Below are positions 34,739-43,264 of a stretch of 64,000 nt of DNA, one piece after another. Made by a program: the position numbers and the translations under genes. Source of the DNA: Kutzneria chonburiensis. Lineage in GTDB: Bacteria > Actinomycetota > Actinomycetes > Mycobacteriales > Pseudonocardiaceae. The notes under the pieces were generated by a model. It was given only the letters and a program-made list of their open reading frames with translations. It did no database searches and was not told the origin of the DNA. The stretch's first letter is position 1; every line of letters starts with the position of its first letter. The stretch lies in assembly GCF_028622115.1 (NCBI RefSeq), contig NZ_CP097263.1, positions 2,728,001-2,792,000 on the forward strand, in the 5' to 3' direction.

Positions 34739-36039
34739 TGGAATTCGTGGTGGTCGGGGCGGGCATGGCCGGGGCGTTCCTGGCGCTCGCCCTCGGCCGG
34801 CAGGGCCACACGGTGACCGTGTACGAGCGGCGGCCCGATCCCCGGGTCAACGCCGTGCACACCACCTCGATGAACCTCGGGCTGTCCGAACGTGGGCTGA
34901 AAGCCTTGGAGCGCCTGGGGTTGCGGCAGGAGATCACCCGGCACGTGTCGCCGATGCGCGGCCGCCTGGTGCACAACCAGGACAAGTCGCTGCGCTTCTC
35001 CACGTACGGCGACGGCGGCATCCTGGCCATCCAGCGCCATGATCTCGGCGTGCAGCTCATCGAGGCCGCCACCCGGTCGGCCAACGTGCGGTTCGTGTTC
35101 GACACCCGGTGCGTCGGCATCGACAAGGACCTGCCGGCCGCCGACTTCGTCTCCGAGTCGGGTAACGCCTTCACCGTTACTCCGGATGTCATCGTCGGGG
35201 CCGACGGGGCGTTCTCGGTGGTGCGCAAGCACATGCAGCGGGACGAGCGGGCCGACTTCCACCAGGAGTTCCTCGACTGGGGCTGGCGGGAGCTGCACAT
35301 CCCGGCCGCGGCCGACGGCAGTCACCGGATGGCCGACGACGTCTTCCACCTGTGGCCGCGGGGCGAGACCATGATGTTCGCCCACCCCAACCTCGACGGT
35401 TCCTTCACCTGTTCCTGCGTGCTGCCGTTCGAGGGGCCGCGCAGCTTCGACGCGCTCCGCACCTCGGACGACGTCGAGTCGCTGTTCCGGGAGCTCTTCC
35501 CGGACGTGCTGGACCTGGTGCCCGATGTCGGCAAGGTCTTCCTCGACCAGCCGACGTTCAAGCTGGTCACCACGCGGACCTCGCCCTGGCACCACGACGG
35601 CAAGGTCGTGCTCATCGGCGACGCCTGCCATGCCGTGTACCCGTTCCTGGCCCAGGGCATGAACGCCGCCTTCGAGGACGGTCTCGAGCTGGCCGACTCC
35701 TTCGCCGCGCGGCCGGATTCGCCTCGGGCCGCCGTCGAGCGGTTCTACCAGCGCCGCAAGCCGCACACCGACGCGCTGGCCGAGATGTCCCGGCAGAACT
35801 TCGCCGAGCTCCGCGACACCGTGCGCTCCCCCGGCGTGCGGCTGGAGAAGGCGTGCGACGTCGTGCTGGAGAAGGTGTTGCGGCACCGGTGGATGCCGCT
35901 GCACGCCATGATCACCAACACCACCATGCCGTACGCCGACGCCCGGGCGAAGGCCCACCGCCAGCGTCGCATCTTGCAGGGCGCGGCGGCCGCCATCGGC
36001 GCGGTGGCACTCGGGGGTCTCATTCGACGGTTTCGCTGA
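34738..36039 (+). CDS. KMO-like FAD monooxygenase with C-terminal hydrophobic tail
   Basis: A 433-residue class A flavin monooxygenase close in layout to kynurenine 3-monooxygenase. The FAD motif VVGAGMAGAFLALAL, the KMO-like NLGLSERGLKAL block, the DG motif VIVGADGAFSVVRK and the second FAD site GDACHAVYPFLAQGMNAAFEDG are intact. The end IGAVALGGLIRRFR is a short hydrophobic tail, as in KMO enzymes that touch the membrane. In the operon it may hydroxylate an aromatic or amino-acid building block, or oxidise the N-N group; substrate unknown. GTG 34738 overlaps the previous stop. Last gene of the operon; a strong hairpin follows. Confidence 0.87.
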   Translation: MEFVVVGAGMAGAFLALALGRQGHTVTVYERRPDPRVNAVHTTSMNLGLSERGLKALERLGLRQEITRHVSPMRGRLVHNQDKSLRFSTYGDGGILAIQRHDLGVQLIEAATRSANVRFVFDTRCVGIDKDLPAADFVSESGNAFTVTPDVIVGADGAFSVVRKHMQRDERADFHQEFLDWGWRELHIPAAADGSHRMADDVFHLWPRGETMMFAHPNLDGSFTCSCVLPFEGPRSFDALRTSDDVESLFRELFPDVLDLVPDVGKVFLDQPTFKLVTTRTSPWHHDGKVVLIGDACHAVYPFLAQGMNAAFEDGLELADSFAARPDSPRAAVERFYQRRKPHTDALAEMSRQNFAELRDTVRSPGVRLEKACDVVLEKVLRHRWMPLHAMITNTTMPYADARAKAHRQRRILQGAAAAIGAVALGGLIRRFR

Positions 36040-36044
36040 CCTCC

Positions 36045-36074
36045 GGCCGCCCCGGGCGCACGCCCGGGGCGGCC
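36045..36074 (+). terminator. Terminator of the biosynthetic operon
   Basis: A perfect 13-bp GC-rich stem (36045-36057 with 36062-36074) with a 4-nt loop lies 6 bp after the KMO-like stop codon. Confidence 0.85.
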
Positions 36075-36125
36075 TTCAGCGGAGCAATCCTCACCTCTTC
36101 AAGGTCACGACGATCGCGGGTTGAC

Positions 36126-36674
36126 TTACGGGGCGATCACCGCTCCGACGGTGTGCAGCAACGTCTCCCGCACGGTCGCGGGATCGTCCAGTTCGGCCGC
36201 GGACATCGCGCCGTCGCGCAGCAGCACCAGCGTGGCGGCGGCCTGATCCGGCGCGGGGTGTCCGGTTTCCGTCAGCAGGGAACGAAAAGTCTCGCGCAGC
36301 CAGGCCCGGTGCGCGGCGATCAGCCGCCGCGGCGGGCTGTCCCGGTCGGCGTGCTCGGCGGCGGCGTTGAGGAAGTTGCAGCCGCGGAAGTCCTCGCCGG
36401 TGGCGAACTCGCCGTAGAACTCGAAGATCCCGAACAGCGCCTCGGCTGGCGGCCGCTCGGCGATGATCACCGCGACCGCCTCCCGGATGAGCCGGTCGAC
36501 CGAGTCCAGATAGGCCAGCACCAGGTCGTCCTTGCCGGCGAAGTGGCGGTAGCAGGTGGACCGGGTGACGCCGGCCTCGGCGACCAGGCGGTCCATGCCG
36601 ACCGCCCGGATCCCTTCGGCGTAGAACAGCCGGGCCGCGGTGCGCAGCAGCCGGTCGCGTGGGGCCTCGCTCAT
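36126..36674 (-). CDS. TetR-family repressor of the adjacent hydrolase
   Basis: A 182-residue TetR regulator. HTH region: LLRTAARLFYAEGIRAVGMD, then EAGVTRSTCYRHFAGKDDL (residues 8-52). The C-terminal domain is of the AcrR_C/TetR_C type, with FRGCNFLNAAAEHAD. It is divergent from the alpha/beta hydrolase at 36800; the shared region has two near-identical palindromes, giving it an obvious local target and autoregulation. Confidence 0.9.
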   Translation of the reverse strand: MSEAPRDRLLRTAARLFYAEGIRAVGMDRLVAEAGVTRSTCYRHFAGKDDLVLAYLDSVDRLIREAVAVIIAERPPAEALFGIFEFYGEFATGEDFRGCNFLNAAAEHADRDSPPRRLIAAHRAWLRETFRSLLTETGHPAPDQAAATLVLLRDGAMSAAELDDPATVRETLLHTVGAVIAP

Positions 36675-36688
36675 GGGAATCAGCCTAC

Positions 36689-36770
36689 AGAACGACCGTT
36701 CTTTCTGCTCAACCCTTGACGGCGCACATCACCCACCCCTACCGTGCGTCACCAGCAGAACGAACGTTCT
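36689..36770. promoter_or_regulatory. Two TetR operators between divergent genes
   Basis: AGAACG-AC-CGTTCT (36689-36702) and AGAACG-AA-CGTTCT (36757-36770) have the same 6-bp arms and flank the hydrolase promoter. The first is 15 nt upstream of the TetR start, the second in the hydrolase 5' region, 68 bp apart center to center. Confidence 0.8.
36716..36745 (+). promoter_or_regulatory. Sigma-70-like promoter of the alpha/beta hydrolase
   Basis: TTGACG (36716-36721) is followed after 18 bp by TACCGT (36740-36745). It sits between the two TetR operators and 55 bp before the hydrolase ATG. Confidence 0.6.
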
Positions 36771-36799
36771 TTCTCTCGCTGATCCCGGAGGACCAGAAG

Positions 36800-37483
36800 A
36801 TGAACCCCACCGCGGTGCTGGTGCACGGCGCCTTCACCGACACGAGCAGCTGGGCCGGCGTGATCCGGCGGCTGCGCGCCGCCGACGTGCCCGCGCAGGC
36901 CGTCGCCACTCCCCTGCGCGGCCTGGCCACCGACGCCGCCTTCGTCGCCGCGACGGTCGCCGCCATCCCCGGCCCGGTCGTATTGGTCGGCAATTCCTAC
37001 GCCGGCGCGGTGATCGGCGCCGCCGCCCCGACAACGTCAAATGTCAAAGCCCTGGTGCACATCGCCGCATTCGTGCCCGACGAAGGCGAAAGCGTCTTGG
37101 AGATGGCCGCACAGTTCCCTGATTCCGAGCTCGGCCCGCACCTGCGCCCGGTCGGCGAGGACTTCTATCTCAGCCCGGAGGGTTTCCGGCACGTGCTCGC
37201 CGCCGACCTGCCCGAGGACGTGACCGACGTGCTCGCGGTGAGCCAGCGGCCGATCGCCGCCGCCGCGCTCGGCGAGAAGTCCGGGCCGGTCGGCTGGAAG
37301 ACGCTGCCGTCATGGCACGCCGTGGCAAGCGCCGACCGGGCGATACATCCGACCGTCCAACGTTTCGGCGCGCAGCGGGCCGGCTCGACCGTTGTCGAGA
37401 TCGACGGCTCGCACCTGCTCGCGTTGTCGCGGGCCGACACCGTGACCGAGCTGATCCTCGACGCGGTAGCCAAGTCGGCCTAG
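36800..37483 (+). CDS. Alpha/beta hydrolase (salicylate-esterase-like)
   Basis: A 227-residue hydrolase starting TAVLVHGAFTDTSSW, with the elbow LVGNSYAGAVIG (nucleophile Ser about residue 62) and a C-terminal His in IDGSHLLALSRAD. It resembles the EstC/methyl-salicylate-esterase-like group common next to TetR regulators in actinomycetes. Role probably detoxification of a small ester or lactone. ATG 36800 is set by GGAGGA (36787-36792); longer in-frame readings lack a ribosome-binding site and run through the second operator. Regulated by the divergent TetR (inference from operators). Confidence 0.87.
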   Translation: MNPTAVLVHGAFTDTSSWAGVIRRLRAADVPAQAVATPLRGLATDAAFVAATVAAIPGPVVLVGNSYAGAVIGAAAPTTSNVKALVHIAAFVPDEGESVLEMAAQFPDSELGPHLRPVGEDFYLSPEGFRHVLAADLPEDVTDVLAVSQRPIAAAALGEKSGPVGWKTLPSWHAVASADRAIHPTVQRFGAQRAGSTVVEIDGSHLLALSRADTVTELILDAVAKSA

Positions 37484-37523
37484 AAAAGGGTTTTGTTCTA
37501 CACAGTAATAAACTGAGAGTCAC

Positions 37524-37574
37524 ATCGCCTGAGCGGCCGATACCCGTACGTCGCAATAAGGCCGTTCAGGCGAT
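37524..37574 (+). terminator. Hairpin after the alpha/beta hydrolase
   Basis: A 15-bp stem with one G-U wobble (37524-37538 with 37560-37574) and a 21-nt loop lies 40 bp after the hydrolase stop. A second 8-bp hairpin at 37664-37684 lies in the leader of the M4 peptidase. Nothing else is seen in 37484-37713. Confidence 0.6.
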
Positions 37575-37713
37575 TCATGCAAAGTTCACTACCTTCGTCG
37601 GTTGCTCCCGCTTGCCCGAGCCCTGATCCTGGTCCGCGGTCGACACCTTCCACCTCTGCGAAAGCGGTCCGCGACCCGGACCGCGACAGCCCCTGCTCGG
37701 AGGAGAACTGCCG

Positions 37714-39992
37714 ATGTTCCTGAGACGTTCCACCGTTGTCGTCGCGGCCGGCCTGCTGGTCGCCGCGGTCACCACCAGCACAGCCGCCCAGGCGCAGCCG
37801 ACCACGGCGCCGATGGCGAACCCGCTCACCGCCGACGCGATGGCCGTCAACGCGGCCCAGAGTCTCGTCGCCTCCCGGCCCGCCGCGCTGCACGCCAGCG
37901 CCGACGACGCCTTCGTCCAGCAGAGCACCATCTCCTCGACCAACGGGCTGAAGTACGTGCCCTACCAGCGCACGTACAAGGGCCTGCCGGTGGTCGGCGG
38001 CGACTTCGTGGTCGCCACCAACTCCACCGGCCAGGTCGTGGCCACCACGGTGGCCCAGGACTCGACCATCAACCTCGCCTCGACCTCGCCGAAGCTGACC
38101 GCCAAGCAGGCCGAGAGCATCGCCCGCGGCGAGATGTCCAAGGTGGACAGTGTCGGCGCCGCGCAACTCGTGACCTTCGCGCTGGGCACCCTGCCCTTGC
38201 GTGGCAGAGCACGGTGACCGGCACCCGTGACGGCGAGGCCAGCAAGCTGGACGTCGTCGTCGACGCAGCCAGCGGCAAGGTGCTGCACACCCAGGAGCAC
38301 GTGCTGCACGGCGACGGAACGGCCGCCTGGAACGGCCCGAACCCGATCCACCTGGACACCACCCACTCCGGCAGCAACTTCTCGCTCAAGGACCCGGTGC
38401 TGACCAACGTCAGCTGCCAGGACGCGGCCAACAACACCACCTTCACCAAGACCTCGGACACCTGGGGCAACGGCAACGCGACCAGCCGTGAGACCGGCTG
38501 TGTCGACGCGCTGTTCGCCGCGCAGACCGAGAACAAGATGCTGTCCCAGTGGCTGGGCCGCAACAGCTTCGACGGCGCCGGCGGCGGCTGGCCGATCCGC
38601 GTCGGCCTGGCCGACGAGAACGCCTTCTACGACGGCAGCCAGGTCCAGATCGGCCACAACTCGAACAACCAGTGGATCGGCTCGATCGACGTGGTGGCCC
38701 ACGAGCACGGCCACGGCATCGACGACCACACCCCGGGTGGCATCTCCGGCAACGGCACCCAGGAGTTCGTGGCCGACGTGTTCGGCGCGTCCACCGAGTG
38801 GTTCGCCAACGAGCCCTCGCCCTACGACGTGCCCGACTTCCTGGTCGGCGAGCAGATCAACCTGGTCGGCACCGGCCCGATCCGCAACATGTACAACCCG
38901 TCGGCGCTCGGCGACAAGAACTGCTACGACAGCTCCATCCCGAGCACCGAGGTGCACGCGGCCGCCGGCCCCGGCAACCACTGGTTCTACCTGCTGGCCG
39001 AGGGCACGAACCCGACCAACGGCCAGCCGACCAGCACCACGTGCAACAGCTCCACGGTCACCGGCCTCGGCGTGCAGAACGCGGTGAAGATCTTCTACAA
39101 CGCGATGCTGCTCAAGACGACCGGCAGCTCCTACCTGAAGTACCGGACCTGGACGCTGACCGCGGCCAAGAACCTGTTCCCGGGTAGCTGCACCGAGTTC
39201 AACACCGTCAAGGCGGCGTGGGACGCGATCTCCGTGCCGGCGCAGTCGGGCGACCCGACGTGCAGCGCCACCGGCCAGGTCACCGTGTCCAACCCGGGCA
39301 ACCAGTCCACCACGACCGGTGCCGCGGTCAACCTCCCGCTGTCGGCCAGTGGCGGCAACGCGCCGTACACCTGGTCCGCCACGGGCCTGCCGGCCGGCCT
39401 GAGCATCAACGCCTCCACGGGCGTCATCTCCGGCACCGCGACCACCGCCGGCAACAGCAACGTCACGGTGACCGCCACGGACAGCGCCAGCCACAGCGGC
39501 TCGGCCTCGTTCTCGTGGACGGTCGGCACCACCGGCGGGTGCAGCGGGCAGAAGCTCGGCAACCCCGGCTTCGAGTCCGGCGCCACGGTCTGGGCCTCGA
39601 CGGCCGGCGTGATCGGGCAGAACGCGCCGTCCCAGCCCACCCACGGTGGCACCTGGAACGCGTGGATGGACGGCTACGGCACCACCCACACCGACACGCT
39701 GTCCCAGTCGGTGGCCATCCCGGCCGGCTGCAAGGCCACGCTGACGTTCTGGCTGCACATCGACTCGGCCGAGACCACCACGACGACCCAGTTCGACAAG
39801 CTCACCGTCACCGGCGGCACGACCACGCTGGCGACCTACTCCAACCTCAACAAGGCCAGCGGCTACGTCCTGAAGACGATCGACGTCTCGTCGTTCGCCG
39901 GCTCGACCCTCGCGCTGAAGTTCAGCGCGTCGGAGGACAGCTCGCTGCAGACCTCGTTCGTCGTCGACGACACGGCGGTCACGCTGAGCTAG
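37714..39992 (+). CDS. Secreted M4 (thermolysin-family) metallopeptidase, apparent frameshift at 38189-38191
   Basis: Zinc endopeptidase with signal peptide (MFLRRSTVVVAAGLLVAA...AQA) and a FTP/PepSY-type propeptide. The catalytic domain has VVAHEHGHGIDDH (HExxH) and QEFVADVFG (third ligand Glu), followed by VHAAAGPGNHWFYLL. After it come a He_PIG/Ig-like domain (PYTWSATGLPAGLSINA) and a C-terminal jelly-roll-like binding domain starting NPGFESG. From ATG 37714 the frame breaks at 38217. One extra C in the CCC at 38189-38191 joins it to the long downstream frame, restoring ...TFALGTPALAWQSTV.... The ribosome-binding site GGAGGA is at 37699-37704. Either a sequencing indel or a recent mutation. 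Confidence 0.88.
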
Positions 39993-40011
39993 TGTGAATG
40001 CGCGCGGTACT

Positions 40012-40047
40012 GGGCGGGGAGGACGGCAGGTGACGTCCTCCCCGCCC
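40012..40047. terminator. Bidirectional terminator between M4 peptidase and S9/beta-lactamase gene
   Basis: A perfect 13-bp stem (40012-40024 with 40035-40047) and 10-nt loop lies between converging genes ending at 39992 and 40058. Confidence 0.88.
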
Positions 40048-40057
40048 ACTGCGTTGC

Positions 40058-43000
40058 TCAGTCCACCTTCGGATAGGTCCGCACGCTGATCTGCATGTAC
40101 GGCTCACCGGTCGGCAGGCTGAAGAACACGATCGGCGTCCACCACTGCCTGCCGTCGGAACGGGCGACGAACAGGGTGTCGGTGACCGGGATCAGGTCGT
40201 GCTCGGTGACCGGCTCGGGCATGATCTCAGCCATGGTCCCGGTGACGGTGTTGCGGATCCGCGGGCCGTGGTCGCCGGCGAAGATCTCGATGCGGCTGCC
40301 GGCCCGTTCGTACGTCCCGAAGTACGGGCCGGCATCGACATCGACGGGCACGGCCGGCGGTTCGACGACCGGCGGCAGGGAAATGCCGGCGATTTCGGCG
40401 AAAAGCTCCCGGAACAGCTCCTGGTAGAGGTCCATGGCGTTGTCGCCGTTGGTGAGCAGCGTGACGGCCAGGCCGAGTTCGGGCACGATCCGCAGGTAGG
40501 CGGACTGTCCGCGGGTGCCGCCGTCGTGCCCGACGGCGAGGTGGCCGTCCCAGTCGAAGCGCATCCAGCCCAGGCCCCACGAGTCGCCGAAAACGTACTT
40601 GTTGGGCAGCTCGGCGTGCCGCTCGGTCATGACGGCAGCCGAGGACTCGCTGAGCAGGGGCTCGCCGTTCGGCGCGAGGCCGCCGGTCAGGTGCAGCTTG
40701 GCGAAGGCCAGCACATCGGCCGCGGAGGCGGTGATCAAGCCGGCCGGGCCGAGCGATCGCGGCAGCAGGAAAGTGTCCACCGGCTGGGGTTCCTGGCCGG
40801 CCGGGGCCTCGTGCCCGATGGCCGCGCTGAGCAGGATCGCCTCCTCGGGCAGGGTGACGGTGCGCTTCAACCCGAGCCGGTCGATCAGTCGTTCCCTGAG
40901 CGCGCCATCCCAGGTCTTCCCGGTGAGCTCCTCGATCATCCGGCCGGCGAGCACGAAACCCGAGTTGCAGTACGACAAAGTCGCGCCGAGCGGGTGCACC
41001 TGCGCGGCTTCGTCGAGCCGGTCGACGTATTTCGCCACGCAGTCGTCGCCACGGCCGGTGTCGGTGAACACGTCGCCGTCGATGCCGCTGGTGTGGGTCA
41101 ACAGATGCCGCAGCGTCACCTGCTTGCCAACGTCCGAATCGGACAGTCGAAGCTCCGGCAGCACGTCGACGACCGGAGCGTCCAGGTCGAGCCGGCCCTC
41201 GTCGACGAGCTGCATGGCCAGCGTGGCGGTCCAGGTTTTGGTGATGGAGCCGATCTGGAACACCGAGTCGTCCGTGACCGGCACGCCGGTGGCCTTGCTC
41301 AACACGCCGGCGCTGACCGTCACGACCTCGTCACCGCGCAGAATGCCCAGTGCCGCACCGGGAATGCTGTGTTTGACGGCCAGCTCGGCCAGTCGCCGCC
41401 GCCAGTGGTCGGCGCGGATCGGGGCCCGCTGCTCCAGCCAGTCGACGACCCGCCGGTTGTAGTCGATGTGGTGGGACGGCTTGCCGATGAACACGGATCC
41501 GTGCGATGCGCCCGGATAGAGCACCATTTGTGTTGGCACGCCACGGGTCCGCAGCGCCGAGAACCATTGCTCGGCCTGTCCGACCGGGCAGCGCTCGTCG
41601 GCCGTGCCGTGCAGGATCAGCGTGGGCGTACGGACATTGTCGACGTAGGTCAGCGGCGAGGATTCCACGCCGGCCCGTTCGAGCGCGGTCAGCCAGTGCC
41701 CGGAATCGGAGGTGCCGGCCATGCTGATCGTGTCGGCCACGACCCCGCCGGCGACGGCCACCGCGAAGCGGTTGTCACGGCTGGTCAGATAGCATGTCAT
41801 GTAGCCGCCGTAGCTGTAGCCGGTGACGGCCAGCCGGTCGGGGTCGGCGATGCCTTCGGAGACCAGTTGGTCCAGCGGCTCAAGGAAATCCTTGCCGTCA
41901 GCCGTTCCCCAGGCGCCGAGGGCCGCGGTCACGAACTCCTCGCCGTAGCCATCGCTGCCACGCACGTTGAGCAGCAGCACAGCCCAGCCGCGCGCGGCCA
42001 GCACCTGCTGATATCCGCGGATGTAGTCGGCCGCGCCGGTCCAGGCGTTGTGTGGGCCGCCGTGGATGTCCAGCAACAGTGGCAGCGGGCCTTTCCGCGA
42101 CGGGTCGCGCAGCAGCATACCGTGCACGACCGTGCCGTCGGAAATGGTGAATTCCCGGTGCTCGTGGGCAAAGAACTCGATGTCGTTGGCGCCGTGGGCG
42201 GTCAGCTTGTCGACGTCGCCGCTCTCGAGGTCGACCACCACGACCTCGCCGTACGACGTCGGCGTGGTCAGCACGACGGCGGCTTTGCCGCCGACCGCGT
42301 TCATCTCGAACACCACGGTTCCGGCGCTGCCCAGGATCTTTCGGATCTCGCCGTCTCGTAGGGCGTACAGATGGGTGCAGCCGCGGTCCCGGGCGGTGAA
42401 GTACACGGTGTCGCCGATGGACTGCGGCAGCCCACCCGGATAGCCGGGCTCACCGGTCAACACGGTGCGGTCCAAGGGTTCCGTGAGGTCGACGGTCTCG
42501 CCGTCCAGCGAAACGCGGAGCAGCCGCGCAGTGCCGATCTCGGTGTTCGTCCGACCGACGACCAGCAGCGCGGTGCCGTCGGCGGTCCAGCCGACGGTCG
42601 AGCAGGAGCCCTCGGCCGTGCCGACCAGCCGGGGTTCGCCGCCGATCTTGACAACGTAGGCGGCGGAACGGAAATTCAGGTCCAAGTTGTCGTCACGGGC
42701 GGCAGCGAAGGCCAGCTGCGTGCCGTCGGGCGACCAGGCCGGGGCACTGGCATGCCAGTCGCCGAAGGTGACCTGGCGGACGTCGCCGGATTCGACGTCC
42801 AGCACGTGCACGTGCCGGCGCTTCTCCCCGAAAAGGCCGATACCGTCGAACTTGTAGTCCAGGCGGTTCACCACGATCGGCGCGGTCGACTCCGCCGGGC
42901 CCACGACGGCGGTGAACGCGATCTTCGTGCCGTCCGGGCTCCACCTCGGTGCGCCCGCGCCCAGCGGCAACGTCGTCAGCTGCCGGGGCTCGCCGGTCTC

Positions 43001-43264
43001 CAGCAGCCACACCTGGTCGTCGCGCAGGAAGGCGATCTTCGTGCCGTCCGGCGACCACGCGGGCGAGGAGTCCTTGGGGCCCTGGGTGATCCGCCGTGGC
43101 TCGCCGCCGCTGGTGTCGACCTCCCACAGCTGCCGGACGAGCTGGTCCTCCTCACGGTCGGTGGTGCGCAGCACGTACACGATCCTGCTGCCGTCCGGCG
43201 ACAGCACCGACTGCGCCGGGATCGTCACGTCGTACAGGTCGTCGATCTGCGAACGTCGCGTCAT
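40058..43264 (-). CDS. Fusion of S9 prolyl-oligopeptidase-type peptidase and serine beta-lactamase/DD-peptidase-type domain
   Basis: A 1068-residue cytoplasmic protein. Residues 1-380 form a WD40-like (PD40) propeller with repeated SPDGTKIAF motifs. Residues about 385-620 are an S9 hydrolase with GYSYGGY (Ser484), HGTADERCP (Asp) and GASHG (His). Residues about 625-1000 are a class C beta-lactamase-like domain with GSITKTW (Ser673, SxxK), YCNSG (YxN) and HDGG (third box), plus a C-terminal beta segment. Both triads are complete. The two halves normally occur as separate enzymes: one removes peptides from N-termini, the other is a DD-peptidase or D-amino-acid esterase/aminopeptidase. Last gene of the D-amino-acid operon; ATG overlaps the PucR stop (ATGA). 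Confidence 0.9.
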   Translation of the reverse strand: MTRRSQIDDLYDVTIPAQSVLSPDGSRIVYVLRTTDREEDQLVRQLWEVDTSGGEPRRITQGPKDSSPAWSPDGTKIAFLRDDQVWLLETGEPRQLTTLPLGAGAPRWSPDGTKIAFTAVVGPAESTAPIVVNRLDYKFDGIGLFGEKRRHVHVLDVESGDVRQVTFGDWHASAPAWSPDGTQLAFAAARDDNLDLNFRSAAYVVKIGGEPRLVGTAEGSCSTVGWTADGTALLVVGRTNTEIGTARLLRVSLDGETVDLTEPLDRTVLTGEPGYPGGLPQSIGDTVYFTARDRGCTHLYALRDGEIRKILGSAGTVVFEMNAVGGKAAVVLTTPTSYGEVVVVDLESGDVDKLTAHGANDIEFFAHEHREFTISDGTVVHGMLLRDPSRKGPLPLLLDIHGGPHNAWTGAADYIRGYQQVLAARGWAVLLLNVRGSDGYGEEFVTAALGAWGTADGKDFLEPLDQLVSEGIADPDRLAVTGYSYGGYMTCYLTSRDNRFAVAVAGGVVADTISMAGTSDSGHWLTALERAGVESSPLTYVDNVRTPTLILHGTADERCPVGQAEQWFSALRTRGVPTQMVLYPGASHGSVFIGKPSHHIDYNRRVVDWLEQRAPIRADHWRRRLAELAVKHSIPGAALGILRGDEVVTVSAGVLSKATGVPVTDDSVFQIGSITKTWTATLAMQLVDEGRLDLDAPVVDVLPELRLSDSDVGKQVTLRHLLTHTSGIDGDVFTDTGRGDDCVAKYVDRLDEAAQVHPLGATLSYCNSGFVLAGRMIEELTGKTWDGALRERLIDRLGLKRTVTLPEEAILLSAAIGHEAPAGQEPQPVDTFLLPRSLGPAGLITASAADVLAFAKLHLTGGLAPNGEPLLSESSAAVMTERHAELPNKYVFGDSWGLGWMRFDWDGHLAVGHDGGTRGQSAYLRIVPELGLAVTLLTNGDNAMDLYQELFRELFAEIAGISLPPVVEPPAVPVDVDAGPYFGTYERAGSRIEIFAGDHGPRIRNTVTGTMAEIMPEPVTEHDLIPVTDTLFVARSDGRQWWTPIVFFSLPTGEPYMQISVRTYPKVD

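Noticed and set aside
25923-36039. Piperazate-type (KtzI/KtzT) N-N pathway
   Set aside because: The N-hydroxylase fits, but no KtzT-like haem cyclase gene is present, while MetRS-like and cupin genes are, so the hydrazine-synthetase route fits better.
34738-36039. KMO-like monooxygenase feeding the 3-hydroxyanthranilate operon at 6.7-10.1 kb
   Set aside because: It is 25 kb away, locked in the biosynthetic operon by stop-start overlap and no kynureninase is present; similarity to KMO alone does not prove kynurenine as substrate.
38217-38217. Programmed frameshift in the M4 peptidase
   Set aside because: No slippery heptamer or stimulatory structure typical of programmed events; the single missing C in a homopolymer is simpler.
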